Shown here piece after piece: positions 28,800 to 40,873 of a stretch of 64,000 bases of DNA (position 1 is its first letter; every line of letters begins with the position of its first letter). The notes under the pieces were generated by a model, which was not told the DNA's origin, did not search any database, and worked only from the letters and a program-made list of their open reading frames with translations. A program made the translations under genes and the position numbers. The DNA is from Pictodentalium vernedei (lineage: Eukaryota > Mollusca > Scaphopoda > Dentaliida > Dentaliidae): contig CM062294.1 in the NCBI GenBank assembly GCA_031216915.1, positions 159,791,455 through 159,855,454 on the forward strand, given 5' to 3'.

Positions 28800-31700
28800 T
28801 CAGATTAGCAAATTAACCCTCTCCTTTGAGTCTCCCCCTAACCACATGTCCTTCATTCTCCTATCCCACTTCCCCATTATACTCCCAGTGAATCTTATTC
28901 TTTTAGACTGGTACTTTGGGCATTCTAGAAGAAAGTGTTCCAAGGTCTCCACCATGCCCAAATTACACATCTGGCACTCCCTTTCACTGTCCTTCCCAAT
29001 TTTTCCCCTCAGCTCCAGGGATCGCGACCTCATCTTGAACAGCAGTGACCCCCAAAGGTGCCATCAAGGTACTCTTCAAAGCCTGGCTTCTCTTTATCAC
29101 GCAGGCCCCCCAAATACCTCTTTGATTTGACCCCCTCTCGCCAATTACGGTTACAATCCTCCATGACCCTTTCTCTGACGATTTTTTTACCCTGGTTGGC
29201 GCCAACGTCCAGGTCCGAGATCTCCAATGAGTAGTTCTCTACTAGCTCCCTCACTTGGACCATCCACCCCGTCTTTATATTTGAGTTGAAAATTCTCAGG
29301 AACATTACTTTACACCATCGGCTGTTGGGGAGATTTACCAAATAATTAAGATAACCGAGTTTCAACAGGTCTATCCTGTCCTTGATCCTCATCCACCCAA
29401 GCTCACCCCTGATTGCTTCTAGCGCTGCGGCATTACTCGACCCCGTTATCCATCGGCCTGCATCGTTCTGCATGATTTCCAAGCTCTTTACGGCAGTCTG
29501 GTTTAGGGGTACCACTTCCGTACCGTATGTGATACTTGGCAGACCCACCATTTCCCAAATGGTTTTCCCCACGAAAACCTTATTGAAACTGTTTCTCCCT
29601 ATAAGTTTCATTTGGTTAAAAATTCGCTTCCCCTTCAGAATCAATTTATTTGTGTGGTTTCGGTAGATGCCTCTTCCTGTAATATTTATATTTACCCCCA
29701 AATACTCGTAATCACCTGTCTCCCCTACACTGAGAAGTTTGCTGTTACCTTTCGGAATGCAGAACTCGCCCACTCTCCACCTGCGAGTGGGGTCCACTTT
29801 GCGGCCCACAGGTATAACTTTGCTCTTGGTTTCATTAAGTTCGAGTCTCCATTTGCTCCCATATTTCCCACCAATTCCCAGCATTTCAGTTAGCCCCTCT
29901 TCGCTTTCTGACACTAGCACCATATCGTCTGCAAAAAAATAGCCCTGGGATCTTCAAATCCCCAACTGCTTCCCCCTCCTCACAATGCAGGAGTTCATCT
30001 CCTAAATCTTTGATATACAATGCAAACAGGATTGGCGAAAGGATACACCCCTGTTTTAGGCCTATCTCCATAGGCACACGTTTTGTTGTAATGTTTCCCA
30101 GGCTATGTTCACCCTGTACGTCTTTATATAATGCTTTCATAATTCCAACAAACTCGCCTCCTAAGCACAGAGCCTCCAGTTTGCGTCACATACCCTCCCT
30201 CCACACTCTATCGTATGCCTTTTTGACATCCAAAAAGGCCATAAACAGCTTTTTCTTTTTTGCTTTCGCGGATTCTATCATTTGGGATAGCGTGAAAAGA
30301 CGGTCAGTAACTCGCCTTCCCTTCCTGAAGCCATTCTGGATTTCTCCCAAAAACCCTTCTCTTCAATCACCTTCTCTAGTCTCCCATACAGGACTTTACA
30401 GAAAACTTTTCCAATGTTGCTACTGACAGAGATCCCTCGATAGTTATCCAAAACGTCTTTTTCCCCCTTTTTGCTTTCTCTCCTCTCCTTTGAGACCTCT
30501 TGATTTTCTATGGCTAGATTGAATAGAGCAGTTAGGCTTTCCACGAGTTCCTCTCCCCCTTTTTGATAAACTCGTTTGGAATTTCATCCACTCCTCCCGC
30601 TTTTCCATCCCTTAATTTTGAGATCACATTTCGCACCTCCACCGTTTTAATTTCGCTGCACACGAAGTTCGAAAGGTTTTCCTCGACCTGATTCGGACAC
30701 TCAGGTGGGCTCCCCATGCCCCATCGCCTATCGTTTACCTTTTCCCAGGTCTTGACTAGTTCTGATGCGACTTGATCTTGCTCGTCTGTAACTCTGCCAT
30801 CCACTTTAATACTCTGTGGGTTACTTCCTTTGTTACGTTTATTCACCCATTTCCAAACTACGTTCGAACTCGACCCCCTGGCGTTCTTATCGTCCTAATA
30901 AGACTGCTATTTCGCACTCTCTGATTATCGTCTTTAATCTTATTTACTTTATTTCGTGCTTGTTGGTATTCTTCCTTTGCTACTGTGGCCTCATTGCTTT
31001 CCGCCCCCTTAAGTTTTCTACTTCCTCTGTATGCAGCACATTTAGCTTTTCTTCCCTTTATGACCAATTTCAGTTCTTCATTCACTCTGTACCCAAGTTC
31101 CCGTGTTGGCACCCTGATCTTTCCTACACTTTCCTGCTCTGCCTTCACTTGGCTCGAAACTATGGCGTCCGCCATCTTCTGGACACTGACCCCCTTGGGT
31201 ACGGTTGCAAGCTTTGGTTTCAGTTTTTCATTGAACTTCGCCCAGTCAGCATCCTTTTTGAGTCCCCAAATCTCCATAAAGCTTCTTTTGCTTTTCATTA
31301 GATTTCTGGCCCTGATCGTCACTGTAATCAAGTTGTGATCACTATCCACCTCCATTTTACCATCATCATCCACTTCTACCCCTATCACATCCCTCCATAA
31401 ATTAATATCTGTGAGAATGTAGTCGATTATTGATTTTCTGTCGTTCCTCTCCCATGTCCATTTCCCCTTACACCTCGCGTCCCTGTTCAGAATCTTCAGA
31501 CCGAGCTCGTTTGTGAAGTTCAACAACTTCCTTCCATTCCTGTTGACTTTCTTGTCCCCACCCTCTATGCCTTCTTCCTTGTCACCTATGTGGCCATTAA
31601 AGTCACCCATCAGAATTATACCGAGCCCCTTGTTTTGTAGCTCTGTGATATTGGCCCTTAGTGTTGAGTATATCGAGTCATTCCACTCGGGTTTGCTTCC

Positions 31701-32165
31701 CTCCACCGCACAGTACACAACCCCAATGGCAATACTTTGGTTTCTCAGATTGATCCTTACCCATCCAATTTATTTCGATACATCAGCCGAGGTGCTGACC
31801 TCTTCCAGGTCTGTGATCAGCGACGGTTTTAAATCCTCTTTAATGTACATGCCTACCACTCCCCCCTTTTTCTGACCTTCCGTTCGTCCTTCACCTATCC
31901 ACACGCACCCCCTTACTTGGTCTACCCGTTCCTCGTGTCTTATCCACGTTTCACTTAGGCCCATGACGTCAAACTCCTCTGCCTCGATCAATGTAGGAAT
32001 ATCACTTACTTTCCGATGGAGACCCTGGATGTTGCTATACCCCACTTTCAGGGTATCAAGATTCATTGGCTTCCGCCTACTGGTCAGATTATTATCTAGT
32101 CCCTGTATGCTTGTATATCCTATTTTGTGTATCTGTGCTTTCCTTGGGACGCTATGCCTATTCAA
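28800..32165 (-). pseudogene. LINE copy 1 ORF2: APE endonuclease and reverse transcriptase
   Basis: Endonuclease blocks: FDVMGLSETWIRHEE, LGIILMGDFNGHIG and VDSDHNLITVTI. RT blocks: GVDEIPNEFIKKG, PMEIGLKQGCILSPILFALY, and the catalytic segment where the FADD motif is split by a shift (copy 2 keeps FADDMVLVSE). A C-terminal CCHC-like knuckle (CQMCNLGMVETLEHFLLEC) ends the protein. Several frameshifts (near 31770-31720, 30850, 30540, 30280-30140, 29920 and 29030) fragment it. ORF2 nicks DNA and copies its RNA at the target. Confidence 0.75.
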
Positions 32166-32275
32166 GTGGATTTTTGGTCCCTTTTCCTTATCCCTCTTAT
32201 CCCATTTTTTACAACTATGGTTTGTAACACATTTCCTGTGTTCAATCCCCCCTTCTCTGTTCCCCCATCCCCTCC

Positions 32276-33596
32276 CTATACCAAAAAAGGCTCCACCACC
32301 TGCAACATATTTCTTCCTAAAACCTCTGTACCCCTTGGGCTAAGATGGAGACCATCCCTTCCATATAGGTCCTTTCTGCCCCGAAATGATCCCCAATTGT
32401 CTATAAGGGGTATCCCAAGTTCCTTACAATACTCCCCCAATTCCTCATTGGCTCCAATGATTCGCGAATTACGCTCGCCCCCACCACCTAGTACTGGGAG
32501 AAGCCCCGAAACCACTACCTGTGCATTCTTGGCATTCAGTTGAGTTATTAAGTCCTTGTAAGTCTCAATAAGCTGAACTGATTTTCTCTCCCTGATGTTG
32601 TTGGTCCCCGCGTGTACAACAACCACTGGGTCTGGGCCTGACCCCTTAACTAATCCACCCACTCTGTCCCTTAGGTCCTCCACCCTAGCCCCATGAAAGC
32701 ACAAATTGGTCCTGTTGACACTGTCGGGCCCACACACCACCCTATCTAAACCCCGCACTATACTACTCCCTGCAACCACCAACTGCCTCTTTCCTGTCCT
32801 ACTACCCCTGTTACCACCTCTGTTCCCACTGGACCGGCTCGAAGTCTTGCACTCAGCCACACTAACCCCCAAGCCTACCTCCACCTCTTCAGGCTCCACC
32901 TGCTCCTCAGAATTCTCGAAATTACCTAACACACTGAATCTATTTTGGACACTGCACCCCACCTTCTGCCCACTCCCACTACAAGCCACCTTGTCCTCGT
33001 TTACCACCTTCCTAACCTTCCCTCTGGCTCCTGCCCTGACAGACGCCACATGGTCATCGCTATCTCCCTCGCTATCCGATTCTAAACGATTACGCCTTTT
33101 GCCCCCCCCCCCCAACTTACACTACTATCCTGAGGATTTGACACTCTAGCCTCTACTTATCCCCTACCCTCAACCCGACGCACCTTCCTATTCCCAAAAG
33201 ACCCACTATTTACGTCAACAGTCCGCTTCCTACTACCCACCACCTTCCACCCCCATCGAATGCCACCCTAACTGGGGTAACACCAGACTTTCCTGCCTTC
33301 CCCGGTTTCCCCCTCAACTCCTGCACCTCTTCCTCCAACTTTACATAGGCCTCTAACAGCTGCATTAGCTCTACGCAGATGGCACACATCCCCAACTCCC
33401 CCAGCTCACGCCCATCCACATACACCATATCACAGTGCTTACACACCACCGACCGCTGGCCCTCCGTTGATAACTCACTACCCCACCCCCCCCCTCCTGT
33501 GCTGGCCTCGACCACTGCCCCCACCTGTGCACCTATACTAACCGTCTCTACGCTGCTTGTCTGAACCCCCCGCGTCAAGAAACACTTACCGTCCAT
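32276..33596 (-). pseudogene. LINE copy 1 ORF1 with SGNH esterase domain
   Basis: The start MDGKCFLTRGVQTSS is shared with copy 2. A Cys-rich motif (CKHCDMVYVDG...GMCAICVEL) is followed by a coiled-coil-like stretch. The esterase is complete: block I VVAGSSIVRG, block III VHAGTNNIRE, and block V GRDGLHLSPRG with Asp and His. A frameshift in the C-rich run at about 33100-33210 splits the frame. CR1-type ORF1 proteins bind RNA and many carry this esterase. Confidence 0.72.
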
Positions 33597-33900
33597 AGCA
33601 ACCATAGTCAAAATTACGAAAAGAAACTTAAAATTTGAGAAAGCGGTCGAAAACGTAAACAAAACAAAACACCGAAAATGACCCGCTCGAAGATAGGGAA
33701 CACGCCACTAAAATCCGACAGAGAAACTAAACTAGACACCAATATAACTATCTTTTATTACAAATCACATCTATACAACACTAAAACAATATATCTATCA
33801 ACATAAACACCTGAAAGAAAAGTATGAAATTATTATTAAAGCTAACTTTTGACAACTGAAATGGCTATACTCGCTGTTGGTTTCCGAGATGGACAGTATT

Positions 33901-35257
33901 AATTTATACCAGCTGTGGAGTCTATAGTGTGAGACCCGTTATAAAACAAACCTAATTTGTTTTGGATGCAACGCTTCGTTGCGTCAAAATGAAATATAGT
34001 GATAATATATTCCACAAATTAAATAGAGTGATAATATATTCCAATATCTGACAATGTACTCATGTTCAGGTGATTTTACCTTTGTTCCACAGTAATATCG
34101 ATCCTATTTGTGATGTATCATCTTTCATACATCATTGCAATAAAATGCCCCTCTACGCGTTTTGCATATTGAAACTGTTATAAGTTACAATTCAATTATG
34201 TTTTTAAGTATTAATCCACAGCTACCCAATATTTCTTTTGTTATCTGTCATGAAAACAAGCCCTATAAAATCACACCAAGTACGGTTTTGATGAGAACAG
34301 CTCAGTAAAACAGTACCAATATCTGGATATTGGGAAGGTTTTGAAACAGTCCCAATACTAGATATTTGTACGATTGTCACGGTACTGTAATCATAACCAT
34401 TCAAAAGTAAAGATGCTGTAAAGGAGGTGTGAAAAACTTTCTAACACATGAATTATCGACAAGCTTTTCTCGACAGAGCTACTGAATTGAGTGTGCATCG
34501 TGTCCTGTAATGTACTTTTTAATTTTTTGTTGCTTTTAATAACCAACAGCCCTGGTAACCTAAAAAGGACTCCTGTGGAAACCTCGGAAGTGAAGCAGTG
34601 CTTGTTTGCTGTGGTAAACGAGTTCAGTTTTACTGGTAAAGTAGGACCTGGTCACCAGTGCCCGAGGAAGAAGTCCCCTAAAATGGGCAGCATGGGTGTA
34701 AACGATTGGCTAAACTTGACTTTACACCTTTTTTGCGGTCACAATTAGCCATAGCTGCAGAAAAGTGACCTTAAACACAAGTAAATAAATAAATAACCTA
34801 AAAAATCCGCCCTTTTTCAAATATTAAGACGGCAATCAGGCACCCCCACCCGCCACCCCTGAGGGAAAACGAACTTCTTCTTCGGATAAAAAAAAAGAAT
34901 TATTCTTCCAAATGCTTTAAAAATGAACGATCATTAAATTTACCTGCCGCACTTTCGATGAGGGATTGGATAAGTGTCCCATCCTTGAGTTGAGACATTA
35001 TATTAGCGGGAGAACAAATTACGTCATGATGTGAGTTCACTTCGAAGCCACAGATCTGTTCACAATATCTGAACTCCTGATGCGTGTCATAACTTCAATA
35101 GACTTTCTAGGAAGCAAACAATGGGTTATGCCCATTTTGTTTTTCGGGGGTAGAGCAAGCAAAAAGTGTTTTAAAATGTTGTTTTACTCGTGTCAAACTT
35201 TCTAAAGTATTTTTTTTTTTACTTTTGTTAACATTGAGGGGCTGTGGATTAAATCAC
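33901..35257. other. Intergenic, AT-rich, retroposon tail
   Basis: No gene recognised. 34755-34797 ends in (AAAT)n with the same preceding words as 28560-28605. A small open frame at 34491-34748 has no family pattern. Confidence 0.4.
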
Positions 35258-35325
35258 ATATATCACTATTTTGTGTACTATGTGGGTAAATAATTGTACA
35301 GTTGTGCAGGTGTCCTCCAATATTT
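35258..35325. repeat. Left arm of inverted repeat around LINE copy 2
   Basis: TATATCACTATTTTGTGTAC through GTGCAGGTGTCC is the near complement of 40637-40703. The LINE lies between the two arms. Confidence 0.7.
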
Positions 35326-35414
35326 GGACTCGGCTTCGCCTCGTAATAATAACATAATAATAACACTTTGGCCAGCCGCTGATTTGTCGCGGTTCTCGGA
35401 CGAGAAGGCCATGG

Positions 35415-38400
35415 TTACCCCTGTACTCCCAACTGCCTCCCTATTCCCACGCTTCTCCTCTCCTCCCAACACTCGGAGACGAACTGCTTGATGATATCCC
35501 TTGTCCCATTCTTCCCAATCTCTCCGATTAGCATATTAACCCTCTCCTTTGAGTCTCCCCCTAACCACATGTCCTTCATTCTCCCATCCCACTTCCCCAT
35601 TATACTCCCAGTGAATCTCATTCTTTTAGGCTGATACTTTGGGCATTCTAGAAGAAAGTGTTCCAGGGTATCCACCATGTCCAAGTTACACATCTGGCAC
35701 TCCCTTTCACCGTCTTTCCCAATTTTCCCCCTCAGCTCCAGGGATCGCGACCTCAGCTTGAACAACAGTGACCCCCCAAAGGTGCCATTAAGGTACTCTT
35801 CAAAACCTGGCTTCTCTTTATCACGCAGGCCACCCAAAGACCTCTTTGATTTGACCCCCCTCTCGCCAATTACGGTTACAATCCTCCATGACCCTTTCTC
35901 TGACGATATTTTTACCCTGGTTTGCCCCAACGCCCAGGTCCGAGATCTCCAATGAGTAGTTCTCTACTAGCTCCCTCACTTGGACCATCCACCCCGTTTT
36001 GATATTTGAGTTGAAAATTCTCAGGAACATTACTTTACACCATCGGCTGTTGGGGAGATTTACCAAATAATTAAGATAACCGAGCTTCAACAGGTCTATC
36101 CTGTCCTTGATCCTCATCCACCCAAGCTCACCCCTGCATTGCTTCTAGCGCGGCGGCATTACTCGACCCCGTTATCCATCGGCCTGCATCGTTCTGCATG
36201 ATTTCCAAGCTCTTTACGGCAGTCTGGTTTAGGGGTACCACTTCCGTACCGTATGTTATACTTGGCAGCCCCACCATTTCCCAAATGGTTTTCCCCACGA
36301 AAACCTTATTGAAACTGTTTTTCCCTATAAGTTTCATTTGGTTAAGGATTCGCTTCCCCTTCAGAATCAATTTATTTGTGTGGTTCCGGTAGATGCCTCT
36401 TCCTGTAATGTTTATATTTACCCCCAAATACTCGTAATCACCCATCTCTCCCACACTGAGAAGTTTGCTGCTCCCTTCCGGAATGCAGAACTCACCCACT
36501 CTCCACCTTCGAGTCTGGTCCACTTTGCGGCCCACAGGTATAACTTTGCTCTTGCTTTCATTAAGCTCGAGTCTCCATTTGCTCCCATATTTCCCAACAA
36601 TTCCCAGCATTTTCGTTAGCCCCTCTTCGCTTTCTGACACTAGAACCATATCGTCTGCAAAAAATAGCCCTGGGATCTTCAAGTCCCCAACTGCTACCCC
36701 CTCCTCGCTACGCAGGAGTTCATCTCCTAAACCTTTGATGTACAATGCAAACAGGATTGGCGAAAGGATACACCCCTGTTTTAGGCCCATCTCCATAGGC
36801 ACACGTTTCATTGTAATGTTTCCCAGGCTAAGTTCACTCTGTACATCTTTATATAATGCTTTCATAATTCCAACAAACTCGCCTCCTAAGCCCATAGCCT
36901 CCAGCTTGCACCACATACCTTCCCTCCATACTCTATCGTATGCCTTCTTGATATCCAAAAAGGCCATAAACATCTTTTTCTTTTTTTGCTTTCGCGGATT
37001 CTATCATTTGGGATAGTGTGAAAAGATTGTCAATTTCTCTCCTTCCCTTCCTGAAGCCATTCTGGATTTCTCCCAAAAAACCCTTCTCCTCAATCACCTC
37101 CTCTAGTCTCCCGTACAGGACTTTACAGAAAACCTTTCCAATGTTGCTACTGACAGAGATCCCTCGATAGTTATCCAAAACGTCTTTTTCCCCCTTTTTG
37201 TGAATAAATGTCACTTTACTTTCTCTCCACTCCTTTGGGACCTCTTGATTTTCTATGGCTAGATTGAATAGGGCAGTTAGGCTTTTCACGAGTTCCTCTC
37301 CCCCTTTTTTGATAAACTCGTTAGGAATTTCATCCACTCCTCCCGCTTTTCCATCCCTTAATTTTGATATCACCTTTCGCACCTCCTCCGTTTTAATTTC
37401 GCTGCACACGAAGCTCGATAGGTTTTAATCGACCTGATTCGGACACTCTGGTGGGCTCCCCATGCCCCATCGCTTATCGTTTACCTTTTCCCTGTGCTTG
37501 ACTAGTTCTGATGCGACTTGATCTTGCTCGTCTGTAACTCTGCCATCTACTTTAATACTCTGTGGGTTACTCCCTTTGTTACGTTTATTCACCCATTTCC
37601 AAAATACGTTCGAACTCGACCCCCCTGTCGTTCTTATCGTCCTAATAAGACTGCTATTTCGTACTCTTCGATTATCGTCTTTAATCTTATTTACTTTATT
37701 TCGTGCTTGGTGGTATTCTTCCTTAGCAACTGTGGCCTCATTGCTTTCCGCCCCCTTAAGTTTTCTGCTTCTCCTGTATGCAGCACATTTAACTTTTCTT
37801 CCCTTTATGGCCCTTTTCAGTTCTTCGTTCAGTCTGTACCCAAGTTCCCGTGTTGGCACCCTGACCTTTCCTACACTTTCTATTCCTGCCTCCACCAGGC
37901 TCGCAACTATGACGTCGGCCATCTTCTGGACACTGCCCCTCTTGGGTACGGTTGCAAGCTTTGGTTTCAGTTTTTCATTGAACTTCGCCCAGTCAACATC
38001 TTTTTTGAGTTCCCAAATCTCCTTAGAGCTTCCTTTGCTTTTTACTAGAGTTTTGGCCCTGATCGTCACTGTAATCAAGTTGTGATCACTATCCACCTCC
38101 ATTTTACCCTCATCATCCACTTCTACCCCTATCACCTCCCTCCATAAATTAATATCTGCGAGGATGTAGTCGATTATTGATTTTCTCTCGTTCCTCTCCC
38201 AGGTCCATTTCCCCTTACACCTCGCGTCCCTGTTCAGAATCTTCAGACCGAGCTCGTTTGTGAAGTTCAACAGTTTCCTTCCATTCCTGTTGACTTTATT
38301 GTCCCCACCCTCTATGCCTTCTTCATCATTACCTATGTGGCCATTAAAGTCACCCATCAGAATTATACCGAGCCCCTTGTTTTGTAATTCGGTGATATTG

Positions 38401-38900
38401 GACCTTAGTGTTGAGTATATCGAATCATTCCATTCGGGTTTGCTTACCTCCACCGCACAATACACAACCCCAAGGGCAATACTTTTGTTTTTCAGACTGA
38501 TCCTTACCCATCCAATTTCCTTCGATACCTCAGCCGGGGTGCTGATGTTTTCCAGGTCTGTGATCAGCGATGGTTTTAAATCCTCTTTAATGTACATGCC
38601 TACCCCTCCCCCTTTTTTCTGACCTTCCGTTCGCCCTACACCTATCCATACGTACCCCCTTACTTGGTCTACCGGTTCCTCGTGTCTTACCCACGTTTCG
38701 CTTAAGCCCATGACGTCAAACTCCTCTTCCTCATTCAATGTAGCAATTTCACTTACTTTCCGGTGGAGACCCTGGATGTTGCTATAACCCACTTTCAGGG
38801 TGTCAAGGTTCATTGGCTTCCGCCTACTGGTCCCTTTATTATCTAGTCCCTGTATGTTTGTATATCCCACTTTGTGTACCTGTGCTTTCCTTGGGAAGCT
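35415..38900 (-). pseudogene. LINE copy 2 ORF2: APE endonuclease and reverse transcriptase
   Basis: A 481-codon frame (38870-37425) holds the whole endonuclease (LSETWVRHEE, ILMGDFNGHIG, DSDHNLITVTI). A single in-frame TAA at 37426-37424 separates it from the RT N-terminus (GVDEIPNEFIKKGGEELVKS). A frameshift near 36950-36970 precedes the palm, with FLDIKKAYDRVWREGMW, GLKQGCILSPILFALY and FADDMVLVSE. Shifts at about 36125 and 35900 precede the CCHC-like C-terminus. Only a few lesions, so it is fairly young. Confidence 0.78.
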
Positions 38901-39024
38901 ATTCCTATTGATTTGGATTTTTGGTCCCTTTTCCTTATCCCCATTGTCCCATTTTTTACACCTATGGTTCGTGACACATTTTCTGTAATTATTCCCCCTT
39001 CACTGACCCCCCCCTCCCCTCCTT

Positions 39025-40354
39025 ATACCAAAAAAGGCTCCACCACCTGCAACATATTTCTTCCTAAAACCTCTGTACCCCTTGGGCTAAGATGGAGACC
39101 GTCCCTTCCATATAGGTCATTTCTGCCCCAAAACTACCCCCAATTGTCTACAAATGGTATCCCAAGTTCCTTACAATACTCCCCCAATTCCTCGTTGGTC
39201 CCAATGATCCGCGAATTACGCTCACCCCCACCACCTAGTACTGGGAGAAGCCCCGAAACCACTACCTGTGCATTCTTGGCATTCAGCTGAGTTATTAAGT
39301 CCTTGTAAGTCTCAATAAGTTGAACTGATTTTCTCTCCCTGATGTTGTTGGTCCCCACGTATACAACAACCACTGGGTCTGGGCCTGACCCCTTTACTAA
39401 TCCATCCACTCTGTCCCTTAGGTCCTCCACCCTAGCCCCCGGAAAGCACAAATTGGTCCTGTTGACACTGTCGGGCCTACACACCACCCTGTCCAACCCC
39501 CGCACTATACTACTCCCTGCAACCACCAACTGCCTCTTCCTGCCCTTTCCTGTCCTCTTTCCCGTCCTACTACCCCTGTTACCACCTCTGTCCCCACTGG
39601 GCCGGCTCGCAATCTTGCACTTCGCCACACTAACCCCCATGCCTACCTCCACCTCTTCAGACCCAACCTGCTCCTCAGAATTCTCGAAATTACCTAAGAC
39701 ACTGAATCTATTTTGGACACTGCACCCCACCTTCTGCCCACTCCCACTACAAGCCACCTTGTCCTCGTTTACCACCCTCCTAACCTTCCCTCTGGCTCCT
39801 GCCCTGACAGACTCCACATGGTCATCGCTATCTCCCTCACTATCCGATTCTATAAGAATACGCCTTTTCGCCCCCCGACTCACACTACTAGCCTGGGAAT
39901 TTGACACTCTAGCCCCTACTTCTCTACCCTCAACCCAACGCACCTTCCTATTCCCAAAAGACCCACTATCCACGTCATAAGTCCGCCTCCTACTACCCAC
40001 CACCTTCCATCCCCCATCGAATTCCACCCTAACTGGGGTAACACCAGACTTTCCTGCCATCCCCAGTTTCCCCCTCACCACCTGCACCTCTTCCTCCAAC
40101 TTTACATATGCCTCTAACAGCTGCATTAGCTCTACGCAGATGGCACACATCCCCAACTCCCCCAACTCACACCCATCCACATACACCATATGGCAGTGCC
40201 TACACACATCCGACCGCTGGCCGTCTGTTGGTAACTCACTAGCAGTAGCACCCCCTGTGCTGGCCTCAACCACTCCCCCCACCTGGACACCTATACTAAC
40301 CGTCTCTGCCCTGCTGGTCTGAACTTCTCGCGTCACGAAACACTTACCATTCAT
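39025..40354 (-). pseudogene. LINE copy 2 ORF1 with SGNH esterase domain
   Basis: Starts MNGKCFVTREVQTS at 40354, the ATG conserved with copy 1. One frame contains the CRHC/CAIC cysteine motif, a charged middle, block I VVAGSSIVRG and block III VYVGTNNIRE. A TAG at about 39136-39134 interrupts just before block V (GRDGLHLSPRG), which is present in frame downstream. In copy 1 that codon is sense. The truncated product would lack the catalytic His/Asp. Confidence 0.72.
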
Positions 40355-40636
40355 AGCCTGAATTTTGAATTTTAAAAAGCGGTCGAACTCATAAACAAAA
40401 CAAAAAACAAAACACCGAAACTGACCCGCGCGAAGATAGGGAACACGCCACTGATATCCGATAAAGAAACTAAACAAAACACTAATATAACTATCTTTTA
40501 TTAAAAATCACATCTATACAGCCCTAAAACAATATATATATATCTACAGAACACCTGGAAGAAAAATATAGATACTTGAGCTAACTTTTGACAACTGAAT
40601 CGAAATACTCCCTGTTGGTTTGGATATGGACAAAAT

Positions 40637-40703
40637 ATCTCCGGACACCTGCACAATGTACAATTATTTACCCATTTAGTACATAAAATAGTGATATATC
40701 TAT
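40637..40703. repeat. Right arm of inverted repeat around LINE copy 2
   Basis: Pairs with 35258-35325 (GGACACCTGCACAATGTAC through AATAGTGATATAT). Confidence 0.7.
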
Positions 40704-40762
40704 TACATAAGTTATGTTTTCACAGGAGATTGCCCTGGTTGTCGACAGTGTCGTTATATCCT

Positions 40763-40764
40763 AA

Positions 40765-40803
<39 letters not shown>

Positions 40804-40804
40804 G
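40763..40804. repeat. (AAAT)n microsatellite
   Basis: About ten copies of AAAT, probably the tail of a retroposon whose body (GTCGACAGTGTCGTTATATCC, 40740-40762) resembles the SINE 3' ends at 46310 and 56640. Confidence 0.8.
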
Positions 40805-40809
40805 CATTT

Positions 40810-40873
40810 CGTCGCCTGAGAGCTAGAATTTCTATGTCCCCTAGGGGACATAGGACATTCTAGCACCCAGGAG
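40810..40873. repeat. Hairpin around TATGTCCCCTAGGGGACATA
   Basis: A 20-base perfect palindrome at the centre with imperfect arms (CGTCGCCTGAGAGCTAGAAT and its near complement). Confidence 0.6.

Larger units (their letters stand above)
28630..33900 (-). mobile_element. CR1-like LINE, copy 1
   Basis: Minus-strand non-LTR element with ORF1 (esterase) at 32276-33596 and ORF2 (endonuclease plus RT) at 28800-32165. The 3' end at about 28630-28650 is an (ATT)n tail; the 5' end near 33895 matches that of copy 2. It is close to full length but has frameshifts. Closely similar to copy 2 at 35345-40635 throughout. Confidence 0.8.
35345..40635 (-). mobile_element. CR1-like LINE, copy 2
   Basis: Same structure and orientation as copy 1. 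Both end 3' in the same text (CAGCCGCTGATTTGTCGCGG on the plus strand) and start 5' in the same text (ATAACTATCTTTTATT). It is better preserved than copy 1, with longer frames. Confidence 0.82.

Noticed and set aside
30816-33149. Several long plus-strand open frames (130-160 codons), also at 36465-39980
   Set aside because: They are antisense to the LINE ORF1/ORF2, have Ser/Pro/Leu-rich translations typical of such shadows, and recur in both copies for that reason.
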